Below are positions 12,600-23,945 of a DNA stretch of 64,000 bases, piece after piece; position 1 is the first letter of the stretch, and each line of letters starts with the position of its first letter. A program made the translations under genes and the position numbers. The stretch covers positions 3,004,615 through 3,068,614 of the forward strand of contig CM060851.1 in NCBI GenBank assembly GCA_030737835.1, written 5' to 3'. Below the pieces are notes generated by a model that worked only from the letters and a program-made list of their open reading frames with translations, was not told the DNA's origin and did not search any database. This DNA is from Acorus gramineus (lineage: Eukaryota > Streptophyta > Magnoliopsida > Acorales > Acoraceae).

Positions 12600-14335
12600 T
12601 TTTTTTTTCAAACAAAGAATCCGCTTAACTACAAATTCAAACGGACAGGGGGCATCCACTCTCGGCCTTCGGGGACGGCACAGATGGCACGACATGTCCC
12701 AACCGACTAGCATCCAAGGACCCCGAACACAGACCCTACGATCTTGCTAGTCGAAGATATCGTCTTAGGACATGCTGAGGACCAGCTCTGGTGCCCTAGC
12801 ACGGCAGGAGATGTAGAAGGATAGAGACCGACCAAACGTCAAAGCTTTGACTTGGTAAATCCAGCGGATTTTCTAACAAGCCAAGTCTGACTCCCATCCT
12901 TTCGCCCAGCGTAACCACACACATCAAGATGTGGTATGCGTCGCGGACCACCAGAATGGGATGAAGGCCAAAGAAATCAAGAAATTCTGCCACCAAGTGT
13001 GGCAAAGGCAGAGGGAGACCTCCATCCTTGAAATAACTCAGGTGGAGAAGGACAGAATTAAGGTAGAGAGTAGGAACATCTTCCTCGGCGAGTTCCTCTA
13101 CTATGAAAGTCGAGGAGATGCCCAACTCTCTATGAAGAGTAGAAGCAGAAGAAGAAGCTTTAGCCATGGATTTTCAGGATGAAGAAAGACGACGACTAGG
13201 GATGAGACGATGCATCCCACTTATCCCTTAAATCCTGTTGAAGTGATGCTCTGAAAGGGCACCAGAAATTATTTGTTGCAGAGATCGAGGGGTAATTATT
13301 GCCTCGAATAAGGTTTCCACAAAAATCAAAGAGACACTGTTGGATGGGTTTTCTAAAAGAGACTATGAAGAGCCACGCGTCATTAAGGCTGATACAATGA
13401 ATCCGTCGTCGAATCCTTGGCGGTACAGAAGATTCCGATGTGATAAACGACCATATCTTCAGATCCCCCAAAAAAGGCGAGGGCAAGGTGATTTTCTTTT
13501 AGCCTCCTGCTCTCCTGAAACTTGGAAAGAACAAGAGAGGGGGCATCTGTGGAGGTAAAAACGTGCACCATGTTAAATAATGACACTTGTCAAGTCGAGA
13601 TGGGTATAGACCATCACGTCTAAGATCCGAAAACCCGATTCTACACTCAAGACACTCCCGAGTAGGCGAGACACGATTAGATTAAGAGTCTAGTCAGACA
13701 GTCTTACACCTCGCGGGCAAATATCACTTTGAGTAGAAAAGACACGATTAGATAAAAGATTTGATCAAACGACCTTACACATTACAAACGGATAGATAAG
13801 AAACGACAAGATTAAAGGTCTGGTTGGGCAGTCTTTCATCTCATAGATACAAACTCGAACACGATAGGTGAACAACCAGGCCAAAGACCACGAGTAGAAT
13901 CGATGAAATGGTCAAACGCCCATAACACCTGTAACTGTTGGGTGGATAATTAAGACTCATTACTTACAAAACGTGGGTGATTAATGGCGTGACATGCTAC
14001 AGTAACACGTGGCAGTTTCCACAGAAATGACCCACTAAGTGTTTAATGGAACAATTGTTATAATGGCCAGAGGGTAGTGGCAATGGCAATCTAACCAAGT
14101 GTCTCTATAAAAAGGGAAGTGATGCTGAAGTTAAGTTATCTAATTTTTTTAGAGTCAGGCCACCAAAATAGTGAGATTTACCTTGAATTCCCTGATTGAT
14201 ACATCTCTTCGGAGACCCCTGGCTGGCACCACACTGGTGTCCCCCTTATTCTCTTTTTTTAGTGCCGAGTCCATGACTAAGCGGATCCGAGTTCAAGAAG
14301 AATGGCTTCAAAGGTCGATTGCTTAACTAAAGAGG
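12600..14335 (+). mobile_element. Degraded Ty3/gypsy-type retrotransposon 3' end with LTR
   Basis: A purine-rich tract (acaagagagggggc, 13531-13544) followed by TGTGGAGG at 13548 looks like a polypurine tract and LTR start. Downstream, tctctataaaaaggg (about 14102-14116) is a TATA-like promoter on the plus strand, fitting an LTR running to about 14270-14335. Upstream at 12796-13167 is a minus-strand ORF of retroelement type. No integrase or reverse transcriptase is present, and the 5' boundary and target duplication were not found. Confidence 0.55.
12796..13167 (-). pseudogene. Antisense transposon-type ORF (putative gypsy-type transposon domain)
   Basis: A 123-codon minus-strand frame starting MAKASSSAST. 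Its middle, with GGLPLPLPHLVAEFLDFFGL then HPILVVRDAYHILM, resembles the plant family called putative gypsy-type transposon (Transposase_28). It points opposite to the adjacent LTR, as antisense ORFs do in the 3' part of some Tat-lineage gypsy elements. It is shorter than the usual domain and stops at TGCTGA-like sequence, so it is probably a remnant. The family call is from memory of conserved words, not a search. Confidence 0.5.
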
Positions 14336-15058
14336 AAAAAATTCTCCTCAATTGTATATACCAAACTAGGTTGATACATACATAAATGTCAATAATTTGT
14401 ATAATTCAATTACAATTCAAATAAAAATTACACGTGATTCATTCATTGTATTGCCCCCCACGGATCTATGGGCCTGTTCGCCCAGTTCAAGCTCGCCCGT
14501 GGGTTAAGCTTTAGAATCAAAATCAGACCCGGCCCTACCAAGCCCACAAACTGGCTCGGGCCGGGCTTTCGGGTCAAATGGGACCCTTAAGTTAACATAA
14601 GTGTTGGTGTTAATTTTAATATCGTCAAGATAGTCTATTAATACCTTATATATTTAAAAAATACTAAAAATATAAATAATGATAACAAAATTTAAAAAAT
14701 ATAACAAAAAAAAAATCTGACCCAAACAGGTGATTAAAGTCTATAAAAAAAAATAAAAATCCAACAACACCGATGGAATCGTAACCCTCAAACAGGGATC
14801 AGACGGAGACCACGAAGTGATTAACGACGGTGATTGATTAGCCGTTCGATCACGGTTGAACGGTTCAAACCGAAAAATCGAAATAAAAAGGAACACTGTT
14901 TGGAACTGCCTCCACCGTGTTGGAGCCTATAAATTGCCAAACAATTCTTTAAAATTTCAAATCAAGGCGATCAAAATTTAAAAAATCGCTGTGCACCCCT
15001 TCTTTTCATTCGCCCAGCTTACCTCGCTTTGTGTTTTCGCTTCGATCGAGATCTGAAA
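14336..15058. other. 5' flank of DMC1
   Basis: About 720 bp before the DMC1 start codon. From 14455 to 14600 there is a GC-richer repeat-like piece (gggcctgttcgcccagttc, ggctcgggccgggctttcgg) of the kind common in plant transposon debris. From 14600 it is AT-rich. No clear TATA box or meiosis-specific element was recognised. Confidence 0.4.
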
Positions 15059-18000
15059 ATGATCGATTTCAAGTGAGCGGAAGCGCTTCTTCTCTTCGAC
15101 TTCCCTTCGATTTGAAGTTCTGTATCGTGTGCCACCGAAACGCTAACCGGTGTCGTTTTTGGATCCTGTGATGCGCAGATCCGAAGAACAGGGGCAGCTC
15201 CAGCTCATCGAGAGGGATGAAGCCGATGAAGAGGAGGATTGCTTTGAAGCGATCGACAAGTGTGAGTATCTCGTCCAGTTCTGGCTCTTTTTCCGTTCTC
15301 AAACTCTAGATCTCCATTTCCGGCAGCTTCTCATCTCGTTTTCCTTCTCGATCTCCCTTGTTTCGTACATTGGCTTCTTCTTCTTAAGCTGTTCTTCGAA
15401 ATCATGTATTCTCTATGTTTCCGTTGTTTTCACGGTTTTTCTTCAGCCTCCGGGATCTGACGTCCAATGGCTTCTTCTTTTCTTTTGATTTTCGTGTCTG
15501 GTGCTATGAATCTCAGATCTCCTCTCGGTTTCCCTCGTTTTCAGTTCTGGTTGGTTTTTGCTTCTTCTTTTTATGATCTGCTTCAAAATCGGATGAGTTT
15601 CTCATCTTTTTTTTTTTTTTTTTCAGTTTTTGAGATTTTAAGCTAATCGAAACTGTACTTATCACTGATTTTCGTCAATAAACGTAGAATTGCAGCTCCC
15701 TCTGCGTTTAATTCTCGATCTCAAGCAGTTTTTTCATGTTGATTTTTTAATCACATCGAATTTCAATTGATCTCCTGTTTGATCTTCTCAGCCTTCTCTC
15801 TCTTCTCCTCGCAGTGATCTCACAGGGGATCAACGCCGGAGACGTCAAGAAGCTCCAGGACGCCGGAATCTACACGTGCAACGGCCTGATGATGCATACG
15901 AAGAAGGTCGAGTTGACGAGATCGCCTGATCAGATCCATTGAGCATTTTAACATACGTTACTCCTGTTTTCATATTTATTTCTTTTTTTTTCAAATCCTT
16001 ACAGAGCTTGACAGCGATCAAGGGACTTTCTGAGGCGAAAGTGGATAAGATCTGCGAAGCAGCCGAAAAGCTAGTTGTGAGAACAAAAAAATGAAACCGT
16101 TATTGATTTTTAATTTTTCAATCGATTTTTACATTTTTAAAATTTTTTGGTTCAATTTTTTGACAGAATTTCGGCTACGTAACTGGAAGTGAAATGTTGC
16201 TCAAGGTGAGTAGTTTATTCTCTGGATTTTTGAAATTTTGAAAACCGCACGATCTGAGCCGTCTGATAAGAATCTTGATTTTCTGTTTAATTAATTGAAC
16301 TGCTTCGATCGTCCTTTTCAAGTTCTTTTGGCGGTGAAATTGAGATTTGGCGCGCTTTTTTAGTTTCAAATGATCGCTATTTGTGACTTCATTTTATTTT
16401 AAAAATTTTCAGAGGAAGTCCGTTATAAAGATCACTACGGGGAGTCAAGCTCTTGACGACCTGCTTGGAGGTAAAACTTTTGAAAATTTGTCTTCATGTT
16501 TTATCACGTGTCAAGTTTTAATTGGCTGGACACATTATATATGAATATGTTATAATTATGTGAAGGTGGTGTTGAAACGCTTTCGATCACTGAAGCATTC
16601 GGAGAGTTCAGGTGAGAATAGCTTCTCCGCTTTATAAATCCATGTTTTTCAATTTTCACTTTCATCAAACCCTGTCCGTTGGATTCACTATTCACTGCTT
16701 TCCAGATCGGGGAAGACTCAGCTCGCTCATACTCTCTGCGTCTCAACACAGGTTCGTCCCAAACAGAAAAAACATTCTAAGCAGACCATCCGATCAACAT
16801 CGGATGGCAGAGATATATCTGATAAGAATGTCATTTATACTGGCTTATTTATTTTGACAGCTTCCCTTGAGCATGCGTGGAGGCAACGGCAAGGTCGCTT
16901 ACATCGACACGGAGGGAACATTGTATCCTTAACTGTGCACAGATCACCGTCCAAACCGTGGTCCTTTTCACCACAAAAGTCTCCTTAGTCTTTCTTTAAC
17001 CACAATTGAATATCAGCCGTCCAGATCGCATCGTACCGATCGCGGAGCGGTTCGGGATGGACGCTGGGGCCGTTCTAGACAACGTGAGTGCAATAAAATA
17101 GTAGGTGCATTTTGGGAATACTATCCAAAAAATATATCATAATATAATCACTGATGTCTCGGAAATTGACAGATCATATACGCTCGAGCGTACACGTACG
17201 AGCACCAATACAACCTCCTCCTGGGTCTGGCAGCCAAGATGTCTGAAGAGCCTTTCAGGCTTCTGGTGAGCTCACTCCATATCCCGAACGTGTACGTACC
17301 AGATTTTACCACGGTAGCGTTATCTGATTATCCGTTTTTGCTGACCAGATCTTGGACTCCGTTATTGCGCTCTTCCGTGTGGACTTCTCGGGGCGAGGCG
17401 AGCTCGCTGAGAGACAGGTAAACCATAATCGCGCCACTTTCGGTGTTCCGCGCTTTATATTAGTTTAACTGAACTTAAAGCCCACACGTCTTTTGAATTT
17501 GCAGCAAAAGCTGGCACAGATGCTCTCCCGCCTGATAAAGATCGCCGAAGAATTCAACGTCGCGGTCTACATGACCAACCAAGGTAGGATGCTGTTTGGA
17601 TGCTTCGATGAGTTGGAATTATTCGGTTTTTGACGGTCGTGATTTGATCTTGAGGGAAGTTATCGCTGATCCGGGGGGAGGGATGTTCATATCGGACCCA
17701 AAGAAGCCCGCGGGGGGTCACGTGCTGGCGCACGCGTCGACGATCCGGCTTATGCTGAGGAAGGGCAAGGGCGAGCAGCGCGTCTGCAAGATGTTTGACG
17801 CCCCCAACCTTCCAGAGGCCGAAGCTATATCCTTGCTTCTTTTTGTTTATTATTGTTACACATTTCAATATTCAGCTTTTCAAACCCTCACTTTAGTTTT
17901 TATTTTTTTCTAGCCAAAAAAACCCAGTGATATTGAAAAGGCTAACAAAAACGCATTTAAAAACTGAGTTTGAAATACGCACATCTAAACACAAGCTTAA

Positions 18001-18101
18001 TCAACTATTGAGTGAACATGTTTCCCTGTTTGGATGCCTTGACAAATGTTATCCACGTTTTTCAGATAACCCCAGGTGGTATTGCTGATGCAAAGGACTG
18101 A
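15059..18101 (+). CDS. DMC1: Meiotic recombinase DMC1 (RecA/RAD51 family)
   Basis: Strand-exchange ATPase acting with RAD51 in the meiotic nucleus at double-strand breaks. Fifteen exons: 15059-15072, 15179-15261, 15815-15906, 16005-16076, 16167-16205, 16413-16470, 16566-16611, 16706-16751, 16861-16922, 17017-17083, 17173-17265, 17349-17417, 17505-17583, 17660-17826 and 18057-18101. They give 343 residues, against 344 in Arabidopsis DMC1. The N-terminal helix-hairpin-helix word [20 protein letters not shown] separates DMC1 from RAD51. Walker A is GEFRSGKT (about 132-139), Walker B is ILDSVIALF, and the C-terminus is [14 protein letters not shown] chose a 14-nt first exon (MIDF, then K across the junction) because it mirrors the tiny first exon I recall for Arabidopsis DMC1; an ATG at 15171 is the alternative. 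The final intron has AT-AC borders. The gene converges on its right neighbour, 397 bp between stop codons. Confidence 0.95.
17827..18056 (+). other. Candidate U12-type AT-AC intron in DMC1
   Basis: The intron starts ATATCCTT immediately after the GCT alanine codon and ends CCAC before GTTTTTCAG. No GT donor fits the frame here. ATATCCTT is the consensus donor of minor-spliceosome AT-AC introns, and gCCTTGACa, about 12-18 bases before the AC, fits the U12 branch site. Joining across it gives [10 protein letters not shown], the expected DMC1 C-terminus. Confidence 0.85.
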
Positions 18102-18498
18102 GATGGTGTGGGTGGTCGATCCGTAGATTTAAAATAAAGTGCAGGTGATTTCACATACAATGGGTTTAGTTTTCTGTTTAAACTGCATTTTCATGTAGAT
18201 GTAACACCCTAGTTAGATGTGTGGGTTTATATTTGGCTTGCTCAATCAAGAATAGAAAGAAAATTATGAGTTCTGACGGGCATGAAAATGAGTTTCATAA
18301 GTCATAACACAAACAAACATAATGCATGAAATATCTCTTCCCATGTAAATGGGTAGGCCTTATCAATCTCAGGCTGTAGAACAGCAACTAGGTTCTACTG
18401 ATACTAAAAGCTGATAGTGAAAAAGGCAGAAAAAAGAATCCCAACAACAATAGCAATGCCATACAACATTATTCATAAGCAATATAGTCTTATAATGA
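18102..18498. other. Convergent 3' spacer between DMC1 and the YGL/LRDR gene
   Basis: 397 bp holding the 3' UTRs of two convergent genes. It is AT-rich. The minus-strand gene probably ends in the part nearest 18380-18498. No other gene is seen. Confidence 0.6.
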
Positions 18499-20521
18499 TC
18501 AGTAGTGAGAAGACCAGTCGGTGGCGCTGCCGACCCTGGGCATGCCAGATGCCTTCTTGGACTCAGCATCAACCTTGAAAGTTGCACCGCAGACCTGACC
18601 CTGGCTATCCACCCTGGGCACTGGTTTCAGTTCGTTCAAGGGATGCTCGAAACTCTGCAGTCCTCCAGAGGTTGTGAAGAAACAACCTGGGAGAAAATTT
18701 GGGCATAACCGATAAATAAGACCTTTCAGATCACCATGTAAATAGAAAATACAATGATTTGCGAGGATTGCATTTAATACCTTTAGGAAATGGAGCATAG
18801 GATTTGCCACAGCCCTTTTTTATTATCTCGATGTCATCAGAGAGAACGAGATCTTCTTTGGAATTGGTTCCCCAGTAGATCGGGACACTGCCATCAGCAT
18901 CCTGTAGTCAGAGAAAAGGCTAATAAGCATATATGAACTACATGATTCATATCATTATTCAGATAACATGCTCTCGGGATGAAAATATGTGCTCACAACA
19001 GCAATGAAGGTGGCTTTGGTGGAGCTGTCGAAGAGGATGAATGCGAAGCTCCCGTGTAAGCCTCTCACGACCTGGTCCGCAGGGTAAGGTCCCCTGTCTC
19101 TCAGAGTCCTGTAAGCTTCGATCACAATGATGACTTCGTTTGCGGTCTTGTTCAGTCCATATTGTTGCTTCAGGGACGCCACATTGTCGAGGTGTCCTTG
19201 GAACAGGCAGAACATGTCGTCCACAACCCCGAATAATCTGTAGTAGGGGGGAAAATATAACATGGAGAGACTAATCAGACAAGCATCTACAGAAGCTAAA
19301 TTTGTTAAATTGAATTGCTTAAAAATGTATATGACATTTTAGTTTGCAATTAAAATTTAAGTCCCACTTTGCACCCATGAAAAGAAATCATCCAAGCATA
19401 TACCATAATACAAATGCATAAATGCATTCAGATGTATTGAACCCAAATCAATCTAGGTGGTTCAAAGCATGCAATCTTCATTACAAAATTGGAAATAAGA
19501 GACCATTGAGAACATTTTCTCTAGGCCAGCCAATGAACCATAAGTTTGTCAAGATATGAAAGGTAAAAAAATGTGAATGTTGTTCACTGATTCACCCGAA
19601 ATGATCAGAGTCCAATACGTGAACAAAGCCAAAACAACATAAAAGTACAAACTATAATCAGATTGGTTATTCATGTTCAACCACTAATCGCCACCAACCA
19701 ATAAGAGATTTCTTGATTGGTTGGATCCCAACATTCGAACTCCTAAAACGTATTTTCAACATCTTATGCAAAAATTTGAACTACAAAAAAATGGAAAAGA
19801 GAGAGAGAGAGAGAGACAAAAATCAATCAATAAACAGTCATGTTATCTAATAAGTGTAAGATAAAACCACCCATCCAAACCAAACAAAACCGACCAACAA
19901 ATTTGTATGCCAAGAAAACAAGAAACAAAACCCACATGTCACTCTATGAATAAAAAAATTCCAAATAAAAAAACCATCCTTTTTCATCACAAGAAACAAC
20001 TAAGATAAGGCAATAATTTTTTTTTTTTTTTTACAGTGGGTCTTGTTGTTTTCTGAATAGGTAAATCCAATTTAAAGACTCCGAATTTGTTCAGATAATT
20101 TTATATTTTAATATATGAAAAAAAAGGCCATCAATCCCAAACAAAACAAAAAAGCAAAAACCCACTCGCGATCTCTCCAAAGTCATCCAAACTACCCACA
20201 AATAAAACCCAAACCAAACATTATATATATATATATATAAATCAGTTCTTCCTCAACAAAAAAAACCAAATCCATCATTAAAAAAAGATTCAAACAAATG
20301 GGTTACTGCAGTCTCAATCAATACCTGGGCGAGAGAGGGTTCTGCTTCGCCGACGAGTACGCCAAGACTCCCCCCGATCCGAGGTTGATGGTGACGGATC
20401 CGCTGTGGAGATCGGCGAAGTGGTCGATGATGGACCCATCTTCGACAAGATCCGGATCCGATTGGGGGCTCTTCAGGCCTTCCGGACTCTTCGCCACCGA
20501 CTTCTCAAACACCGCCAACAT
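18499..20521 (-). CDS. Aluminium-induced protein with YGL and LRDR motifs (DUF3700, TSJT1/Wali7-like)
   Basis: Four exons on the minus strand: 20325-20521, 18997-19237, 18781-18901 and 18499-18686. They total 249 codons (248 aa), the usual family length. Exon 1 encodes MLAVFEKSVAKSPEGLKSP, the typical start. Exon 2 carries both family signatures, QQYGLNKTANEV and YRTLRDRGPYPADQVV. Exon 3 has DADGSVPIYWGT, and the C-terminus ends DWSSHY. Known: the family has a class II glutamine-amidotransferase-like fold, is induced by aluminium, wounding, sugar starvation and auxin changes, and its chemistry is not established. It is not asparagine synthetase, which is far longer and has a synthetase domain. 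The first intron (about 1.1 kb) is AT-rich with simple repeats. Confidence 0.92.
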
Positions 20522-21499
20522 TTCTTCTTCTCCTTCTGTGTATCGATCAAAGACTTTGTGAAGGCTTTGGGAAAGTTTTTTATTTTAAAAAAAAAAACTG
20601 AACGGGAAAGACGTTCTTACGGAAATACCCCTGTATGGGCGCTTTATTTACGAGAGTTCCATTGGGTTTTTTGGAATGTTCGGGAAGGAACTGGGGGTGG
20701 TAAAAACGGAAGATTAATAGGTGGGTTTTGATATCGTCACGCGACGACTTTTTTTAATTATTCGCGTCGGAACGCGTGAGATGGTGTGAGGATTACGATT
20801 AATAAGGGGAGGGATGACGTGGAGATGAATCATTTGTTATCGGGAGGATAAGACAATAACGATAAAAAAAAGTAAAAACTGATTAATTAACGTGGAATTA
20901 CCGCGAAGAGAATGGAGTCGATTCTGGCATAGATGATAGATTGGATTCTCATGTCTAATGTCTAACAACAGAAAAATAAAATGATATTTACAAAAAAAAA
21001 AAAAAAAAAAATGTAAATACTCATTCTAAAAGATTCGACAATTAAAATAGGTTGGGTCTGGATCTATTCTGATCTGATTCTATAGATTCAATTGACTCAA
21101 TTTAAATATTATATGATTTTTTATTTATTTATGATTCAATTCAACATCCATGATTAAATCCAACATTTATAACTAAACAATAAATATTCATTTAAAATTT
21201 TAAACATTTGTTCATACTCATTGTGTAAAAATAAAACTAAAAAAAAATTTAATCCGGAAAATTGTGGTCTCCACTACTCCAATGTGTAGTACTCTCTTAC
21301 AAAATTAAAACCCTCACATTCTTCTTTTTTGATCTCCCTTTTTTTTTCTCAAATCCTTTATTTTTTTCTCATAGTTTGATCAAAGCTTGATAATGGGTCG
21401 TGACTCAACCCGAAAGACCCAAGACTTGACTCGAAGGATCTAATAATCAAAACAGATTGTGTCTGAGTCCACCCTGACCCTGACCCATTAACCGGCCTA

Positions 21500-21725
21500 G
21501 TTGTATAGTCTCTTTTGTAGCCTACAATGATTTTATTTATAAAAAGATTGTGTACTCTCACATTTAAGTACGTATTTTTATACGAAATGAAATATATAAT
21601 AAGATATAATAGTATTTTTTTATTTAAAAATAAATTTTTTTATTTCATATATTATGATAATGTAATATATATTATGCTATTATAGTGTATGAGACTATAA
21701 AATGAATTATAAAACGAACTGAGTG
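21500..21725 (+). repeat. AT-rich MITE-like repeat, copy 1
   Basis: Shares blocks with the inverse of 26870-27065: atgaaatatata, ttatgataa, gtaatatatatta, gagactataaaat and attataaaacgaact. The two copies lie in opposite orientation about 5 kb apart, on either side of the PPR gene. Non-coding; the boundaries are approximate. Confidence 0.45.
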
Positions 21726-23169
21726 TATCAATGCTCATAAAGAAATGTGTTAATCCTCTCATTTATGACTGACCAGGTGTTTGGTAACATGGTTTGTGGG
21801 TGGTTAATCTTTTAGTTAAGCAGAAAGCTCAAACGTGTTACCATTACCAAACGCATTTCAGAAAATAGATTTTATTAAAAAATTATTTATATCTTTTAAT
21901 GTAAAAAAATTATTTTTTAAAAAACACTGAAAAGCTAAAAAAAAATAGTTCTCAAACTGTCAATTTTTATTTATTTATTAATCTGTACACTTCTTAATCA
22001 CTATAAAATGGTCATCATGCAATTGTGGACGCAGTTGCATACGTGAGAGGAAGGGAAGGTCAACAAAGACAGATGAAATCCATAAAGACATCTCCAACAA
22101 CAATCATTCCAATGAGCTTTATATTTGGAAACCAATTTTAAGTCACCACACATCATCAATTTAAATCTCATACGCTTCCTTTTACATTAATGGTGTATTT
22201 ATGTTAATCACCTAACAATATGATGTTTAAGTCAAATAAGAATGAAAAAAAAATTTTCATTCATTTTCTCTTTGTTATTTTATCTTATTTAATTTTTTTT
22301 TTTTTTTTCTCATCCTAGAGAATAAAAAGTGAGGGAATCTGATTTTTGAGTCTTTAAAAGCTTCAAAAAAATCTTTAAAATGAATGAGAGTTATTGCACT
22401 CACTCCTTTTTATAATCAGTTTTACAGAAAATCAAGCAGGTATATATAGTTCACTGTATGTCAATGTAATCTTGATCATGAAAAAACGAAAACATATGTT
22501 CGATTCCAGGCATTTACTCAATTTTTTTATAAGAAAAAATATTTTTATTAATCAAGTTTATACTTCAATGATGGCCCAAAAGAGATTGATCATGACGGTG
22601 TCTAAAGAAATTTTATTAATTCGATTCACATTTGATTTTGATGTGAGATCCACTATGCACGTGTACAGAATCCAAAATGTATTTTGTTTTGCAGATCACA
22701 AACAAGACTGTAAATAATGTTAAGTGCCTAACATTGTCCTTCCAAAAGAATTTTGGTAGGCCAGATTCTTTTGGATGGTGGTGGCATATTGTGAAAACAT
22801 GTTGTACAAGACAATGAATAAGATGTAGGATGCTCTAGATTTGTGCATCTAATAATCATATTAACAATGTTCTAAAAATCTCTTCCGGACCGATTAATCC
22901 CTTGTTTAGCGTCTAACGCTTTTTATAACATTGCATATTAATAGCATGATATATAAATTTATTGTTTTTAACCAACATATAAATCATGTTAAACACAACA
23001 ATTACACCTTAATAATTATGTGTACCATATTAATTAAAAATTTAATAGAAATAGAAAAATTACATAATTCTCTCTTGCCATCCGATTCAATGACCTTAAC
23101 AGATGAAAACCCTAAAAAGCCAAAAAAAAAGATGTTACCAGAAGGAAGACCTTTTATCCTATAGTTTTC

Positions 23170-23415
23170 TGCTGCCATAACTCAGTGATTGATAAAAAAA
23201 ATTCTTAATCAAGGGATCATGGGTTCTATTCCCAATATCTTCATAAATAAGAAATGAAGATGAATAATCCATAGAAGTTAGGGTGACACTAAGAGTCTGA
23301 TTTGTCTCAACTCTAATTAGGGGTGATAGGTCCATAGCATATGGAAAACTAGATGTAAAAAGCATGATGATGCTAAGAGACAATCCTCCGTGCAACCCCC
23401 ACGTCATTTCAATTT
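23170..23415 (+). mobile_element. tRNA-derived SINE-like sequence
   Basis: It has a pol III box A-like start (cataactcagtgattgata) and a box B (gggttctattccc) about 35 bp later, the layout of tRNA-derived plant SINEs. The 5' part is related to the split SINE at 61470. The 3' end and target duplications were not resolved, so the right limit is a guess. Confidence 0.5.
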
Positions 23416-23945
23416 TATTTTTAAGTGTATACTTCATGTAATGGAATATGTATACAACGAATCATATATACCACTAAACATTAAAAAAAAAAAACAAAAA
23501 CATTTTCATCTAATGAATGATATACCTCGTTAACAAAATGGACTGCATGCAAAGCTGTATATAAGGAGTGTCATGTGTAATACTGCCCAAAAATGTATTT
23601 GATAATCGACTAGCAAAACCCATCTGATGGAGTGCAGGCAGTTGTCCACTTCCAAGTACTGATTCAGAGACTACCCAGCTGCTGCCCTCATGTCCACCAT
23701 ATCAGCCCCCTTCACTGGAAGGCACCTTGAAGATTAATGTTGATGTGACTATAATATGTAAACCTCGAAGAAGTCGAGGTGACGACTTTCCTATTAGCTT
23801 TGGAGATCATCAGAGACTGGCTTCAACCAACTACAGAATAAGCTGATGCACAGAGTATTGTAAATATCCTCAACAATTCAGATCCTTGTCTGTGGTTGGG
23901 ATAAAGCATCATTAAAATAGTTAAGGTTCGCCTGTCGATGTAGGA

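Larger units (their letters stand above)
20522..23945. other. Intergenic region with small repeats
   Basis: The 5' flank of the YGL/LRDR gene and the 3' flank of the PPR gene. It holds an AT-rich MITE-like sequence (about 21500-21725), a small inverted-repeat piece at 21775-21860 (tgtttggtaac matched by gttaccattaccaaac) and a SINE near 23170. The rest is AT-rich with no supported gene. Confidence 0.5.

Noticed and set aside
15150-15488. A longer DMC1 start reading from a GTG at 15150 or the ATG at 15171
   Set aside because: A 14-nt exon at 15059-15072 with a gtgagc donor joins to the acceptor at 15177-15178 and gives a 343-aa protein with the expected start; the other readings need a non-ATG start or a different N-terminus.
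15059-18101. RAD51 instead of DMC1
   Set aside because: The N-terminal [20 protein letters not shown] word and the C-terminus GGIADAKD are of DMC1 type.
18499-20521. Asparagine synthetase fragment
   Set aside because: The amidotransferase-like fold is shared, but the protein is complete at 248 aa with the YGL and LRDR signatures of the DUF3700 family.
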